This document shows positions 45,850 through 57,010 of a stretch of 64,000 nucleotides of DNA, piece after piece. The stretch's first letter is position 1. Each line of letters opens with the position of its first letter. Both the position numbers and the translations under genes were made by a program. The notes beneath the pieces were generated by a model. The model was not told where the DNA came from and searched no databases. It worked only from the letters and a program-made list of their open reading frames with translations. The stretch is from Melieria omissa (taxonomy: Eukaryota; Arthropoda; Insecta; Diptera; Ulidiidae). The stretch spans positions 15,808,421-15,872,420 of the forward strand of contig OZ020269.1 in NCBI GenBank assembly GCA_963971225.1, given 5' to 3'.

Positions 45850-46745
45850 GGCAGTCAGTCGAGCCATTCAAGTTAACTAATCACTGATATAAGTCCAACA
45901 TTACCAGCTACTGAATTTCAAATAAGAAAAATATGTTTTTTAGTTTTTTAGAATTGCAATCAGTCGAGTTAACTAATCACTGATATAAGTATAACATTGT
46001 AGAACTGTCGAGCCATTCAAGTTAACTAATCACTGACAGAAGTGTAACATTACTGAATTTCGAATTCGAAACCAGTTTTTTAGGTTTGTAGAATTGCAAT
46101 GAGTCAAACCTTTCAAGTTAACTAATCACTGATATAAGTCTAACATTACTGAATTTCGAATTAGAAAAAAGTTTTTTAATTTAATAGAACTTCAATCAGT
46201 CGAGCCATTCAAGTTAACTAATCACTGATATAAGTCTAAAGTTACTGAATTTCGAATTAGAAAAATATGTTTTTTTAGTTTGTAGAACTTTCGAGCCATT
46301 TAAGTTAACTAACCATTGATATAAGTCAAACATTACTTTCGAATGAGAAAAAAAGTTTTTTTTATTATCACTGGAATCAGTAGAGCCATTCAAGTTAACT
46401 AATCACTGATATAAGTCTAACATTACTGACTTTCGAATTCGAAAAATATGTTTTTTTAGTTTGTAGAACTGTTGTGCCATTGAAGTTTACTAATCACTCA
46501 TATAAGTCTAAAATTACTGAATTTCGAATTTGAAAAACATGTTTTTTTAACTGTCGAGTCATTCAAGTTAACTAATCACTGATGTAAGTCTAACATTACT
46601 GAATTTCGAATAAGAAAATTGTTTTTTAGTTTTGTAGAATTGCAATGACTCAAACTTTCAAGTTATATTAACTAATCACTGATATAATCTAACATTACCG
46701 ATTTTCGAATTAGAAAAGTGTGTTTTTTAGTGTTGTAGAACTTTA
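45850..46745. repeat. Tandem array, about 90-100 bp unit, roughly 10 copies
   Basis: The core AAGTTAACTAATCACTGATA with TAAGTCTAACATTACTGAAT recurs near 45870, 45966, 46019, 46109, 46209, 46303, 46390, 46484, 46564 and 46660. It is joined by TTTCGAATTAGAAAAATATG, then TTTTTTAGTTTGTAGAA, then CAGTCGAGCCATTC. One unit is short (45966 to 46019). Copies are well conserved, including the palindrome GTTAAC. The array lies about 0.5 kb inside intron 1 from the exon 1 donor. Confidence 0.9.
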
Positions 46746-47270
46746 TGTAAAGAACTTTACATAAGCTGAAGCCTGCAGCCCACTTTTTAAAATATTCTAT
46801 GAAATTTTGCAAGTTCTCCTTGCTAAAAACAATTTGTTTTATTAAAAAAAACAGTGCTTTTGGTTCCGTTGTATTACAAAAATCTAATACTGTGTTAGAA
46901 TTCAAATCCATAGTTTTCCCAGTTAAAGTTATAAAATAAAATGTTTTTTTCTGTTGAGATCTGTCATCGAATAACTCTGAACTGCAGCTGAAAAAAGCTG
47001 TAATGAGTTTCAGCTTTCATAGTTGTTTTTTTCCAATTGAAATTTTTTTACTTCGAACTCATTTATTTTATTTCTTTTTTTCTAAATCTCAACTTTCAAT
47101 AGAAGGTTTAGTATTCACCACAGCTTCTAAACACTGAAAATTCCTCATTTCTAACACTTCACACAGATCTACCGAACTTCTTTTTGACCCCTAAACAGAA
47201 CAATATTTTTCATTGTAATCTTTTAGTTAAAAAAAAACAAAAACAAATGCCCCCGGCGCAACGATTGTCG
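46746..47270. other. AT-rich spacer next to the exon 1 donor
   Basis: No element recognised. Confidence 0.3.
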
Positions 47271-47276
47271 ACTCAC

Positions 47277-47398
47277 CCAGCGGCGGCATGTTGCTGCAGT
47301 TCCACAAATGCCGATTTTCCGGGTATGTTAGCACCGGGCGTTGTTGTTGTACCGCCATCCATATATTTAGGTGTGTGCGGCGCATCCGGTGCATCCAT
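47277..47398 (-). CDS. Dll: Distal-less exon 1 (start codon, N-terminal 41 residues)
   Basis: First coding exon of the homeodomain transcription factor Distal-less, the nuclear regulator that specifies distal limb and other appendage fates. The protein starts MDAPDAPHTPKYMDGG and ends in FVELQQHAAAG, matching the N terminus of Drosophila Dll. It differs mainly in a short variable stretch: residues 17-20 are four threonines where Drosophila has a longer Asn/Ala/Ser/Val segment. The start is the ATG at 47398. It is the first ATG in this frame after an in-frame TGA at 47534-47536, and its context has G at -3 and G at +4. The exon ends in GG followed by a GTGAGT donor (47276-47271), leaving two bases of a glycine codon that T at 34308 completes. 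The exon is 122 bases: 40 codons plus two bases. The frame stays open between the TGA and the ATG without an ATG, so that stretch is read as 5' UTR. Confidence 0.95.
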
Positions 47399-49500
47399 GC
47401 CCGATTGTGGAGTGCTGGGAGGCCCCTCGTAGGGGCTCCCTAAGTCAGTGAAGTTAAGCGTGTTGGCGCCTATTGAGGCCACTTTATCAAGAATTTTGAC
47501 GGTTTTTTGTAAAACGCGTACACCGAACAAAAATCAAATAAATGCCAATGTTTTTAGCTGTTGTTTTTTTTCTCTTTCAATCTTTGGACAACGCCACTAC
47601 AGGGAGATTTTAAATTCTTGAAATTCTAATGGACCACAGAATATTAAAAAAATAGATTGCTCGGACTTTAAGGTGATTTGCAGCGTTGTTGTTGCTGTTA
47701 TTGTTGTATGTTGTAAACAATAACACAGCGCAGCATTAGGTTTTTTAATTATCCAACGTTTAATTTTTGTTGCCTGACATTAAACGTGACAACAGTGACA
47801 AGTAGACGGCGCGGGTGGTGAAGGCAGGGGACCAAGTTGAGCGAGAAGAATTTATTTATGGATATTTTTGCAAATTTCAATTTTCCACTGCACATAATCC
47901 ATACACTGTGTGGCTGTTGTTGTTTTTGTTGTTGTTGTATTATAAGCGACGGTTGACAGGAAGTTGGATTCGAAGTGCTGACACGTTTATGTTCAGTTTT
48001 GGCTGCTGCAGCGTAATTTTTGCAGGTGTCTTGGACGGGTTAAGCTGTTCAGGTGACACTGCAAGAAAATTCAGCAATCTTTCATTTAAGCACTTGCAAC
48101 ATTGAATCACACTGCAAGGCTCAGCTTAACCCACTTAGTGATACACTGACAACAAGAAATCCAATTTTTTTTTCTCGCCCGAAGGTGTTTTTCACTTTGT
48201 GTCTCGTCACTTTAATATCAATTTTTTTTTATTTATTGCTGATCTCACTTAATCGCATTAATCGAATTTGAATTTTCAACAGTTTCGATTGCAATTTTAG
48301 CGTCGGCTTGTCATTTCGAACGTATTTTCGTATTTTTTTGTGTATCGTTTTGTTGCCAAAGAATCCGCAATCCACGTTCCGCGGAATCGCATTGAACAAA
48401 AAAATCGTAATTCACACGTAATAAAGGCCAAATGAAGTGCACAATTTGCCGACGAGACAATCGCAGCGACAACGACAACAATGTTAACGACAACAAGCAG
48501 CACAACCCCGAGCGAACGAACGACCGAACGCTGCGCGACCAACCACAAACAAAGTGCGTGAACGACTAGGTACGAGGCGATTATGTGATCATTTGCTGCG
48601 CTGCAATCGCGCTGGCCCGGCGCTCGTCGTCGGCGACCGCATGGGGCCGGGCTGCAGTGCGGCGCGGGCGCCCACCGAATGCACGCTTTGCAGCGTGTAG
48701 CTGTCGCGTGCGAGCGGGCGGGCATATGCGTCGCCGCGACGCGTGCGAACGCAACAGCAACAGACCGACTGGAAAAACCAGTTAGCGTCTTCCAGTTGTA
48801 CGCTCGCACAAGTGCGATGCCAACGCGTCATCGCCACACTCGCGTCCAATTGGTCTCTTGCGCACCGCTGTCGGGTGTTGTGGCGCAGTGCAGCTAGCGA
48901 GCCACCACAAACCCACCGTGATTAGTCGTCTCTGTTGCGCTCGTTGTGGCGGCCGTGTGCAACCGGTTCGCGGTGTCAAAGCAGGCGCACAATGGCGCCT
49001 GTGCAAGAAGCGTGCAGCACCAGTCGTCGTTGTGCTGTGCTGTGCTGCTCGCACTGCCCACTCGAGCTTATTTTTGTTCTTTGGCGTTTTATGAATGGAG
49101 TTTTTGTTGGCCCTTTTTTCTGTGGACAGTGTGTTGTTGCTGTTGTTGGTCTGTTTGGCGGCATTGGCATGGGCGCTGCGGTGCCCGCTGTCGCCTTTAT
49201 CGCCGAGGCGGAGTTTCGTCGCCACTTGCTGCCGCCGTCACACAAAGGTGTAACGCACTGTGCCGCGCCGCGTTGCGGTTCTCACCAGCTCAACGGCCAC
49301 GACTGGCACAGTGGGTTTTGGGCGTTTGCCGGCTGGCTGCTTGTCGTCAGTTTGACATATGCAAATACGAGCAGATATTTGCACGATTTGCCACACTGTT
49401 TTGCCAGCAAGTGTAAATATTTTGATTTGAAAACAATGTACTTTCTGCATTACTTCGGAATGCTGATTAATTAAAATTGTAAATTTTGATTTTTTTTCAA
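47399..49500 (-). promoter_or_regulatory. Dll: Dll 5' UTR and promoter candidate region
   Basis: Sequence immediately upstream of the Dll start codon. 47399-47530 is GC-richer and open in the Dll frame back to a TGA at 47534-47536, consistent with 5' UTR. 48290-49420 is a strongly GC- and CpG-rich block, the most GC-rich part of the window, with long overlapping open frames on both strands (for example 48297-48809 minus, 48935-49474 plus). These arise from GC-rich composition rather than protein coding. I could not fix a transcription start: no convincing TATA/initiator pair was found. Confidence 0.35.
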
Positions 49501-50395
49501 GTGTTGTTTTACCTTTAGTTGCTCATCACTTTGCCACTGGACGGCAATGGCGTGCATCAGCAACGGTGGCAGACAGTGTGTGGAAGAGTCGTAACATTTG
49601 GCTTTAATTGCAATTAAGAGTCAAGATCAAGTTCGTTTATGTAATTGCGGCTTTGTGCAATTGAAACGAAATGATTTTCGTATATTGAAGATATTGATAT
49701 ACGTAACTAAGTTGAATGAAACGCTGAGTAAATGATGTAGAAAAACTTTACTAAAACGAACCAATTAGAACAATTAGTCTTTAAAACTGTTTAAGGTTTA
49801 TAAACTCGTTCAAGAGTAATTATGATAGCTACAAATATTTGAATGTGAGGTATCAGGTAGTTTAAACAATGCTAGAGATTCATTTTCAAGTGTTTTTTGA
49901 GATCCATTTGGACCAAAAGGTGGCCTTGTTATTTTGTTTAATTTGGGTCTTTTTTGTACAAAAGTGAGTAAACAAAAAAAACTTGTTGAGACCAATCGAT
50001 AAAAATTTTGATATAAAAGTCATGTTTTGTTCTGTTGTTAACAATTTGTCAAAAACCAAAAATTTTTCTTTTATTCAAATTTGGATCTTCTTTAGGAAAA
50101 TTGTGGTACAAAAAAATTTGACACCATCTTTTAAGTTTCATCTTACTAATTTTGGGCCTGGATGAACTCAAGTATTAAGATTTAAATTCCAACTAGAGAA
50201 AGTTCTTCAAACGATAAAATTAACGCTGAACTTATTATTATTTTTAGCTTCCAAAAAAGTAATTTCGAAATTTTTCCAATTGAAAACAAATGTCAATAAG
50301 TGCTGCTACAATCTTCATTGAGCCTAATATATCAAAGAGAAACCCAGTAAAATGAAAATTGGTACAAACAACTGACAACGAGATAGATATGGGTT
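49501..50395. other. Upstream AT-rich spacer
   Basis: 49510-49640 still belongs to the GC-richer block. The rest is AT-rich. 49900-50160 (TTGGGTCTTTTTT, ATATAAAAGT, TTTGGGCC) shares its word order with 12230-12410 and may be an old repeat. Confidence 0.3.
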
Positions 50396-50542
50396 CAGTG
50401 GGGCACACAGGAGTGGTGGATTTTTGAGGGACTGAAACCACTCTTAACCCAAAAATTGGTTTGATGGTTTCAAATGAAACTAAGCTCAAAAGTTGTACAC
50501 AAAAATTAAACCTAAAAAATTAAATCCTATGCCAACCCACTG
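50396..50542. mobile_element. MITE with CAGTGGCGCACACAGG-type ends, copy at 50.4 kb
   Basis: The left end CAGTGGGGCACACAGGAG and the right end CCTATGCCAACCCACTG are inverted. The interior keeps GATGGTTTCAAATGAAA and CTCAAAAGTTGTAC. About 147 bases, noncoding. Confidence 0.6.
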
Positions 50543-52200
50543 TGCAAGTCGAAAATTCCAACTGAGTTGAGATCCACCAGCCGTTTGGCTGGATTGGCTC
50601 TAGTTTATGAGAAATCCGACTTTGAATTTGGCTCATTTTCAGTTCGTCGCTTAAGTCTTCGAACGTTTAAATGCTAATTGGTCCTAAATCGTTTCGAATA
50701 TCGCCTTACTCTCTTCGGCAAGTTTGTAGATATTTTAACGACCAACAAATTTGCTTAAGTCACCAATCCAAAAAAAATACATTCAAACTGTGTTTTCGAC
50801 AAAAATGTCCCAAAAACCTCACTTTCGTCGAGGCATAAAAACAGTATAGCGAACCCTCGTGAAAAAAATAAATGAGTATGCTTGTATATAGAGGGTTGGC
50901 TCCTGCATCTAACAAACTAAAAATATTGCCTGGGAAACACCCATAAAAGGCGTAGCTCGGCATCAAAGTTCAAAGTTTTTATCAAAAAAACTCAATTAAT
51001 CTCCAACTGATTTACACGATATGGGTATCAAACGAAAGGTATTTTGCATACCTTTCTTTTGATGTGCAACATTAGACACGTAAGATGTACTAATAAAAAG
51101 TTTAAAAAGAAAAACTTTTTTTTTTATAAAAATTAAAAAAAAAAATTTTTTATAAACATTTTTTTAACGTATTTTTTTCTCGAAAAAATCCCTTACTAAG
51201 GAACAATAAGTTTGATACCATATTGTAGTCTGTGAAATGCCCTTTACAATGAAATATAAAACATTTGCTATTTTTGTTTTTTCTTTATTTTTTTTAACAT
51301 TAAATTGATTGCGAATGTGAATGAAATGGCTTTGGACCCAGAGTCAAGTTAGAAAAAAATGTAAAAAACAATTTCATTTCTTAGAAGTGTCAATGTTAAG
51401 GAAAAGTGTTTATATTCGTGTGTTTGCATTTGAGGCTGTTAATATTATCACGAGTACACTGTATTAAATCTAAAATCAAATTCAAAATTATTTCATTATT
51501 ATTTATCGACACTGTACGCTTTCTTTGCCGTCATTTTACTCTAAAAACTAGTGAAGTATTAGCCATGTTTAAATTTATCTAAACAAATTTGCTCTGTAAT
51601 AAAAAACCAGAACTAAGCACTAAGATCTCGTTTTAAAATCGATAGAAAATGTCCATAGCTTTTTATTATGCAGTCGAGAATGTTCTCATTTAACCTTTTC
51701 TATCATATTTTTCTTTTATCAGGAAGACTACAAAACAAACTTCAGTTTGTAACATACATACTTAAACAAATACGTGCGAAAAACAGATATTTTCGGCTAA
51801 AACAGATCCCAGAACTTATTCAGATGTTGCTTTATTTTATGAACAAATTTCTAGTAAATTTTTTAGAATTATTTTGATTCATTCTTCTCAACCACCTAGA
51901 TTTCAAAAAAAGAGTCATCGCTATAATTATTTCATATCTTAATTTACAACAATTTTAAAAAATCTATATGTATATTTTTTTTTTAAATTATCCTCATTTC
52001 CTTGTTAAAGTTTTGACTAAGCCTTTGGATTTATGTAATTATTTTGCTATGTTGAAAGTGACACAATTCGGTTAAAACGCAGATTTTTCATTATTTAACT
52101 AAAAATTATTATTTATTATTTTTCATCATAAAATTGAATTTAATTTAAAAATTCTAAAAATTCAAAAATAAAATATAAAAAATTCTAAACAATGAAAATT
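50543..52200. other. AT-rich upstream stretch, no gene
   Basis: A/T-rich throughout, with A and T runs at 51110-51180. Short frames (50760-50966, 51668-51877) show no family resemblance. Nothing called. Confidence 0.35.
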
Positions 52201-54480
52201 TCATTTCATTGCCAGAGGCGCCATCTAGTGTCGTCTTGGTGCCTCGTAGCGCCTAAGCTAAGAAGCCGTCATTGTGCCAACTTAAAAAAGGGCGCCAAAG
52301 AGAACAACAACAACAACGAAACAATACACAATGAGCACAACAACACCTGCCGCTAGGTGAGCAGGTAGGAGTGCATAATATAATCGCCCGCCCCTCTTGT
52401 TGGAATTTGAACGCAGCATTCACCTTTGCGGCGCGTTGTCGTCGTCGGCGACTGCAGTTGTGCGAATGTGAAAAACTAGTTTGCCCCAATATTGCCACTG
52501 CAAAGCCACAAAGGCAGCAACAACAACAACATAAACAACAACACAACTTAATTTCCAATAAGACGACAAAAAAAAACAGACTTGAGCGAAAAGAAACGCC
52601 CACTTTCCACGATTCCAAGCGACAAGCGACAGCCACAAACAGCAACAACAGCACACAACCAAACACACACTTGCACACTCGACTCGCACACACAGAGGCA
52701 ATTCGAGTTAGCGCAGTCGCAGATACGAAACAGTCGAAACAAAAATGGCGCACAGCGACACCGACACCGGCGCCCAGTAGCAACAGCAACAACAACGGAC
52801 AATTGCAGCTACTTGCGGCCGCAAGTTGACCAAACGGGGAAGTGGGCAAGCAAAAGGCGCCACTGGAAGTCAAAGGTGGCAGGCTGACAACAACTGCTCG
52901 AACTGGTGGGCTGACTGACAGGCGAGACTGTGGCTACAAGCGACGCTTTCCACGACGAGGACGAAAACGCCTGCGTCCGCTGGCAGACAAGCGGACAGCC
53001 GGCACCGCGGACGGACACCAAGTTACAATTCATTCATTTGTGCGCCTCAACTTGAGCGACTCGCTGCTTGCTGATCAACTTGGCCGCTGGGCAAAATTCA
53101 TACATTCGTAGCTGCGAAGCGTAAACGAAATAAAACAAACGCAAAGCGAGAGACACGAAAGACGGCGGATTAAAAAAAAAAAAACGTTGTTGACGTCTTG
53201 ACTAATGTCAAAAAATAGACAGTGAATTCAGAAAACAATCGAAACAACAACAACAATATAGCAGCTACGGCAGCACCAGCAGCGAAAAGGTGTTTTACAA
53301 CAACACGAAACGGCAACAACAGTAGCAGCAACAGTGGCAGTTGCCGCCATCGCCTCTCGAAATTCCAACATCAAAGTGTTTGTGCCGTTTCCGCTGTTTC
53401 GACAGCCAATACTAAAAAAAAAAAATCAAATGACTGTCGACTGGCTGGTTTTGTGTTAGCATTTTTGTTGTTGTTGTAGTTAATAAAAAGCCACAAGCTG
53501 TCGTTTTTCCTTTGATTTGCGCTTTGGTGTTGAATGAGAAACAACAAACAACAGCAACAACATTCGACTTGACAGCTGACTCTATGTTGAAATTGTTGAA
53601 AACAAGTTTTTAGTTTTTAATGTTTTTTGTATAACTAATCAAAAGGAATATTTTACAAAACAAGTTTTTAATTTTTAATTTTTTTGTGTTTTTGTTGATA
53701 TTTTTGCGTGAATATGGGCTGCACAACAGACTGACAGACAGATTGACAGACAGACCAGCAAGAAGACGAGTGACAACTTATGCAAAGCGAGCTGCCGCCA
53801 TGCTGAGAAAGGAATACGTGCAGTCGTCATCAATCAAAACAAATATTCGTATAAGGAAAAATACAAAAGTACGAGTACTTATTAAAAAAAATACAAATTA
53901 GCTTACACGCTCTAAGATGACGTTAAAGAAATCTCTATAATGGACAGACTGGGCGTCTACTCGGTTTTCAATTCGATAATTACACATTCATACAGACTGG
54001 ACAAGGTTTCTTGTTGTCTGCATTCGCCCTTGATTTGCCTGAGCAAACTGCGTTGCATTGGTTTATCATTGTTGTTATTTTATTATAGTTGACATTTGAA
54101 CAACAAAACGCAAATGTCAAACGCCGCACAGACATTAAACTCCAATGCCCCTAACCTCTGCTGCCGCTGCGGTTGCGACGCATTCAAAACTGTTCAATAT
54201 GCATTCGATGCATTCGTCGCACTGACACAATGCGAAAACGCCAATTAGCCGCAGCTAATAGGACAGCGTCAAGTATGAGGAACGGCACTGTTAATTAAAC
54301 TATAAAATAAACAATAAAATTAATTACCACTAATTGTGTGTTCAAATCGATTAGTTTAGAATTTGATGTAAATATGCGCACGATTCGCTTATCGCTACGC
54401 GTCGACACACTGATGTGCGTCAGTATCGAGTGACTTCGATGGCAAATTGCTGACAAATTGTCGATTTGATGGTAGCCAAG
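52201..54480. other. Transposon-free GC-richer island upstream of Dll (enhancer candidate)
   Basis: Rich in CAACAA runs (52300-52330, 52515-52550, 53240-53340) and CA runs (52660-52700). 52253-52873 (minus, 206 codons) is the longest open frame of the window but is dominated by Cys/Leu/Val/Phe runs translated from CAA/GCAGCAA repeats, and similar frames lie opposite, so it is not a gene. 54250-54370 holds TTAATTA and AATAAACAATAAA words. Confidence 0.35.
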
Positions 54481-54544
54481 TGTTATGAGACAAGATTTTT
54501 ATTATGTTTATTATTGTGGATTATCAAGATTTGAAATATGTTTT

Positions 54545-55040
54545 TAATTTGTTTGGAAAACGTAAAATTTTTTGTTTATGCTGAATCAGGAAAAGATGAA
54601 CTTAAAAGTTGAGGCAGAAAAATACAAAAATTATTACACAATCTGGGGTTCATGAAACTCGGCACAAAATGTTAGTAGGAAAGTGAGGATTCTTTGAAGA
54701 ATAAAACCAATGATTGTTTGAGTTTTAAGTTACCATCCAAGCCATGAGAAGTCTTACAGAAAGTGTGTAAGAAACAGTGTTGTATTGGTTTGGAAAACGT
54801 AAAATTGTTTATTAATGCTGAATCAGGAAAAGATTAACTAAAAAGTTGACGATGAAATGTTTACAAAATGTTGGGGAGAAATAACAAAAAATACAAAAAT
54901 TATTACACAATCTGGGGGTCATAAAACTCGGTACAAAATGTTGGTAGGAGAGTGAGGATCCTTTGAAGAATAAAACCAATAAATATTCGAGTCCTGAGTT
55001 GCCATCGAAGCTACCTAACCTAACCCACCATCGAAGCCAT
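54545..55040. repeat. Tandem duplication, about 230 bp, two copies
   Basis: GTTTGGAAAACGTAAAATT, TGCTGAATCAGGAAAAGAT, ATTATTACACAATCTGGGG, ACTCGG(C/T)ACAAAATGTT and CTTTGAAGAATAAAACCAAT occur in the same order in both halves (from about 54550 and 54785). The second copy has a small insertion. Confidence 0.85.
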
Positions 55041-55297
55041 GAGATATCCTACAGAGAGCAATTTGTGTTTTAAAATAATTTGGAAATCATTAACTTGATT
55101 ATTGCTAACGATGAAAAGTATTTAAACTTTTTATCGATGAAACGTAAGTAAACTTTTCATCGATAGTAAGTCAACTTTTCATCAATAGTAAGTCAACTTT
55201 TCATCGATAGGCAGGAAAATGGATGGAAAAAGAAAGAAGTTTGTTTTAGAAGAAATTATAAATGAGTAAGTCAATCACAACAAATTATGTTGTTGCT
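55041..55297. repeat. Spacer with three short direct repeats
   Basis: AAGTAAACTTTTCATCGATA, then AGTCAACTTTTCATCAATA and AGTCAACTTTTCATCGATA at about 55147-55210, a 24-base step. Confidence 0.6.
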
Positions 55298-55543
55298 AAG
55301 TAAACTTAGAGCGCTGGCTTCTCATGGATACCAGAGGCCCTAGGTTCGATTCCTAGTTCGGGCCGGTGAAACTCTCGTCTACTTCTATCGCTATCCACAT
55401 GAAGCAGATGAGAATTATTTATTTCCAAGTGTGAAAGGAAATTGCCAAAAAAGCGCCATTTGGATTCGACATAAAACTGTAGGTCCCCGCCCCCCTTCCC
55501 CATACGTTTGAAATCTGTGTTGTAACACATGTTAAAAAACAGT
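55298..55543 (+). mobile_element. tRNA-derived SINE, family B, copy 2
   Basis: Contains GCGCTGGCTTCTCATG and a B-box GGTTCGATTCC, then GGTGAAACTCTCGTCTAC, CTATCGCTATCC and CATGAAGCAG as in copy 1 (7610-7815, minus). The 3' part GCGCCATTTGGATTCGACAT with AAAACTGTAGGTCCC matches the body of SINE family A. The A-box part is degenerate or truncated. Confidence 0.75.
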
Positions 55544-55628
55544 GTTGCATACATATTTCAAACGGGTGAAAATTTTTGGTATCCCAATGGGCCCATATAG
55601 AGGCCTAAGTGTGTCTCATACAGAGGGA

Positions 55629-55765
55629 GCTAGGCGCACAACGAGGGGGGTGTTTCAAGCCTTCCCCAAATACCAAAATCGCTGGTACAAAATATGATTT
55701 CGAATAGTGTTCGGCTCAAAAGTTGTACTCAAAACCTCCAAAATGAAATTCTGTATGAGCCACTG
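55629..55765. mobile_element. MITE with CAGTGGCGCACACAGG-type ends, copy at 55.7 kb
   Basis: The right half ATATGATTTCGAATAGTGTT, CGGCTCAAAAGTTGTACTC, CCAAAATGAAATTCTGTATG and AGCCACTG is well conserved. The left end GGCGCACAACGAGGGGGGTG is diverged. Noncoding. Confidence 0.6.
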
Positions 55766-55831
55766 CCGATCTATCTAAGTTAAATAAAAAATATTTTCCT
55801 AATACTAATAAAATATATCAATAAAATATAT

Positions 55832-56195
55832 TGTTACGAATACTAAGTCTAGTGGGCTGTTACGTATCTCTGGATTGTGTAATTTGAAAATAAAACACAG
55901 TCAGTTTCTTAAACGCAGACAATAAAATAAACCAACAGTCACTTTATTATTCACAGTTTACACTTTACTGTTCGTACACTAAAATATTTGCTTAATCACT
56001 CCGTGTGGCAACTTCACTTGTCAAAACCAGACTGACTCGCTGCGCCGCATCCGGCTGCCTTTTATACCTCTCAAAGTTACTATAAAACTAAGTGACTAAA
56101 AGTTACTATCGCGGCCGTCGTTGCCAGATTGGGTTATAGCACGGCACGTAGCGGCAGGGTTGCTTTGCACAGCGACAGACTGTCTCATCGTTACA
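55832..56195 (-). mobile_element. Solo LTR of a Ty3/gypsy-like retrotransposon, 364 bp
   Basis: On the minus strand it begins TGTAACGATGAGACAGTCTG and ends GTATTCGTAACA, the TG...CA form of an LTR. It is flanked by a perfect 4-base duplication ATAT (55828-55831 and 56196-56199). It carries a core promoter GTATAAAAGGCAGCC (TATA complement at 56058-56066), initiator-like TCAGTC just downstream, and an AATAAA signal (complement of 55943-55948). No internal region, primer-binding site or second LTR is present, so it is the remnant of LTR-LTR recombination. The 4-base duplication suits gypsy-type elements; the exact lineage is unknown. Confidence 0.8.
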
Positions 56196-56199
56196 ATAT

Positions 56200-56599
56200 C
56201 ACAAACTCATAATAATTCAGATATCAACACATTCGCGAGAAAAATAATGCAATTAATTTGAAAGCCAGCAAACTTTGAAGTTAAATGTTAAAAAATAAAG
56301 GCAAAGGTGGGATTTGAGGGGGTTCAAGCCCCACAAATATAGGGTTTTTACAAAAATTGTGGCTGACAAATATAGAAAATTTCGACGAGAAACATAGAAG
56401 ACTTCACCCCCACATGAAATGATGTGTGCGCCACTCTCCAAGGATATTCAATTATCTATGAAAAAGTGGGACATACAACTCCAACCTTAGTGAACCCTAA
56501 CCAGGATCAACTTTAAAACTACATACTAATTAAAAGGAATTTTTTGGCATTATGAATATTAAAGAATAACTTTTTGAAACCCCTCCCCAACCTAAAAGT
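56200..56599. other. Spacer with a decayed MITE end
   Basis: About 56410-56437 reads CACATGAAATGATGTGTGCG and CCACTC, a relic of the CAGTGGCGCACACAGG family. Otherwise AT-rich. Confidence 0.35.
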
Positions 56600-57010
56600 G
56601 ATGAATACGATTACATGTAGACTCGCATCACTTTCAATTAAAAATTCGCAATAAACAAAGTGAATTTTTCAGACCAAACAATAGAATATGCGGAAAGCTT
56701 AGCTCCCACAAAAGTTTGCAAAAAACTCAGCCAAACATGTTTGAAATGCGAAAAATTTATTGAATCTTTTTTCTCGAAACGAAAAAAAATGAAAAACGAA
56801 TCTTTAATGAATACGATTCTACATGTCTCACATCACTTTCAATTAAAAATATGCAAAAAAACCAAAGTGAATTTTTCCTACCTGAACAATAGAAAACGCA
56901 CCTGTGTGATTAACTTAGAAAAGCTCAGCTCCCACAAAAGTTTGCAAAAAACTCAGCCAAACATGTTTGAAATGCGAAAAATTTATTGAATCTTCTTTTT
57001 CAACAAAAGA
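56600..57010. repeat. Tandem duplication, about 200-215 bp, two copies
   Basis: ATGAATACGATT(A/C), CATCACTTTCAATTAAAA, AAAGTGAATTTTTC, AGCTCCCACAAAAGTTTGC, AAAAAACTCAGCCAAACATG and TTTGAAATGCGAAAAATTTA occur twice in order (from about 56600 and 56810). The plus-strand frame at 56660-56989 merely reads through both copies. Confidence 0.85.

Larger units (their letters stand above)
34309..47276 (-). other. Dll: Dll intron 1
   Basis: Bounded by the GTGAGT donor of exon 1 (47276-47271) and the TTACAG acceptor of exon 2, about 13 kb. It contains the transposon relics and repeats listed below and two islands of mixed composition (37.7-39.2 and 42.3-43.9 kb). Confidence 0.9.

Noticed and set aside
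45850..46745. CRISPR-like array of repeats and spacers
   Set aside because: The unit is a long tandem repeat in which the spacer parts are also similar to each other, in an insect intron with no associated genes.
47399..47530. Possible 44-residue N-terminal extension of Dll in the same frame
   Set aside because: The upstream open frame starts with TTG, not ATG, contains no ATG before 47398 and is bounded by an in-frame TGA at 47534-47536. Known Dll proteins start at MDAPDAP.
47905..47945. TATA-like TTATAA followed by CACAGTG as a Dll core promoter (minus strand)
   Set aside because: Spacing is about 35 bases and neither element fits its consensus well; fly developmental promoters often lack TATA.
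48297..49474. Several 145-180-codon frames on both strands upstream of Dll
   Set aside because: High GC content removes stop codons in all frames. Frames overlap on both strands and none shows a domain or a coherent composition.
52253..52873. 206-codon open frame on the minus strand
   Set aside because: It is built of Cys/Leu/Val/Phe runs from CAA and GCA simple repeats, with an equally long frame opposite (52371-52829) and no domain.
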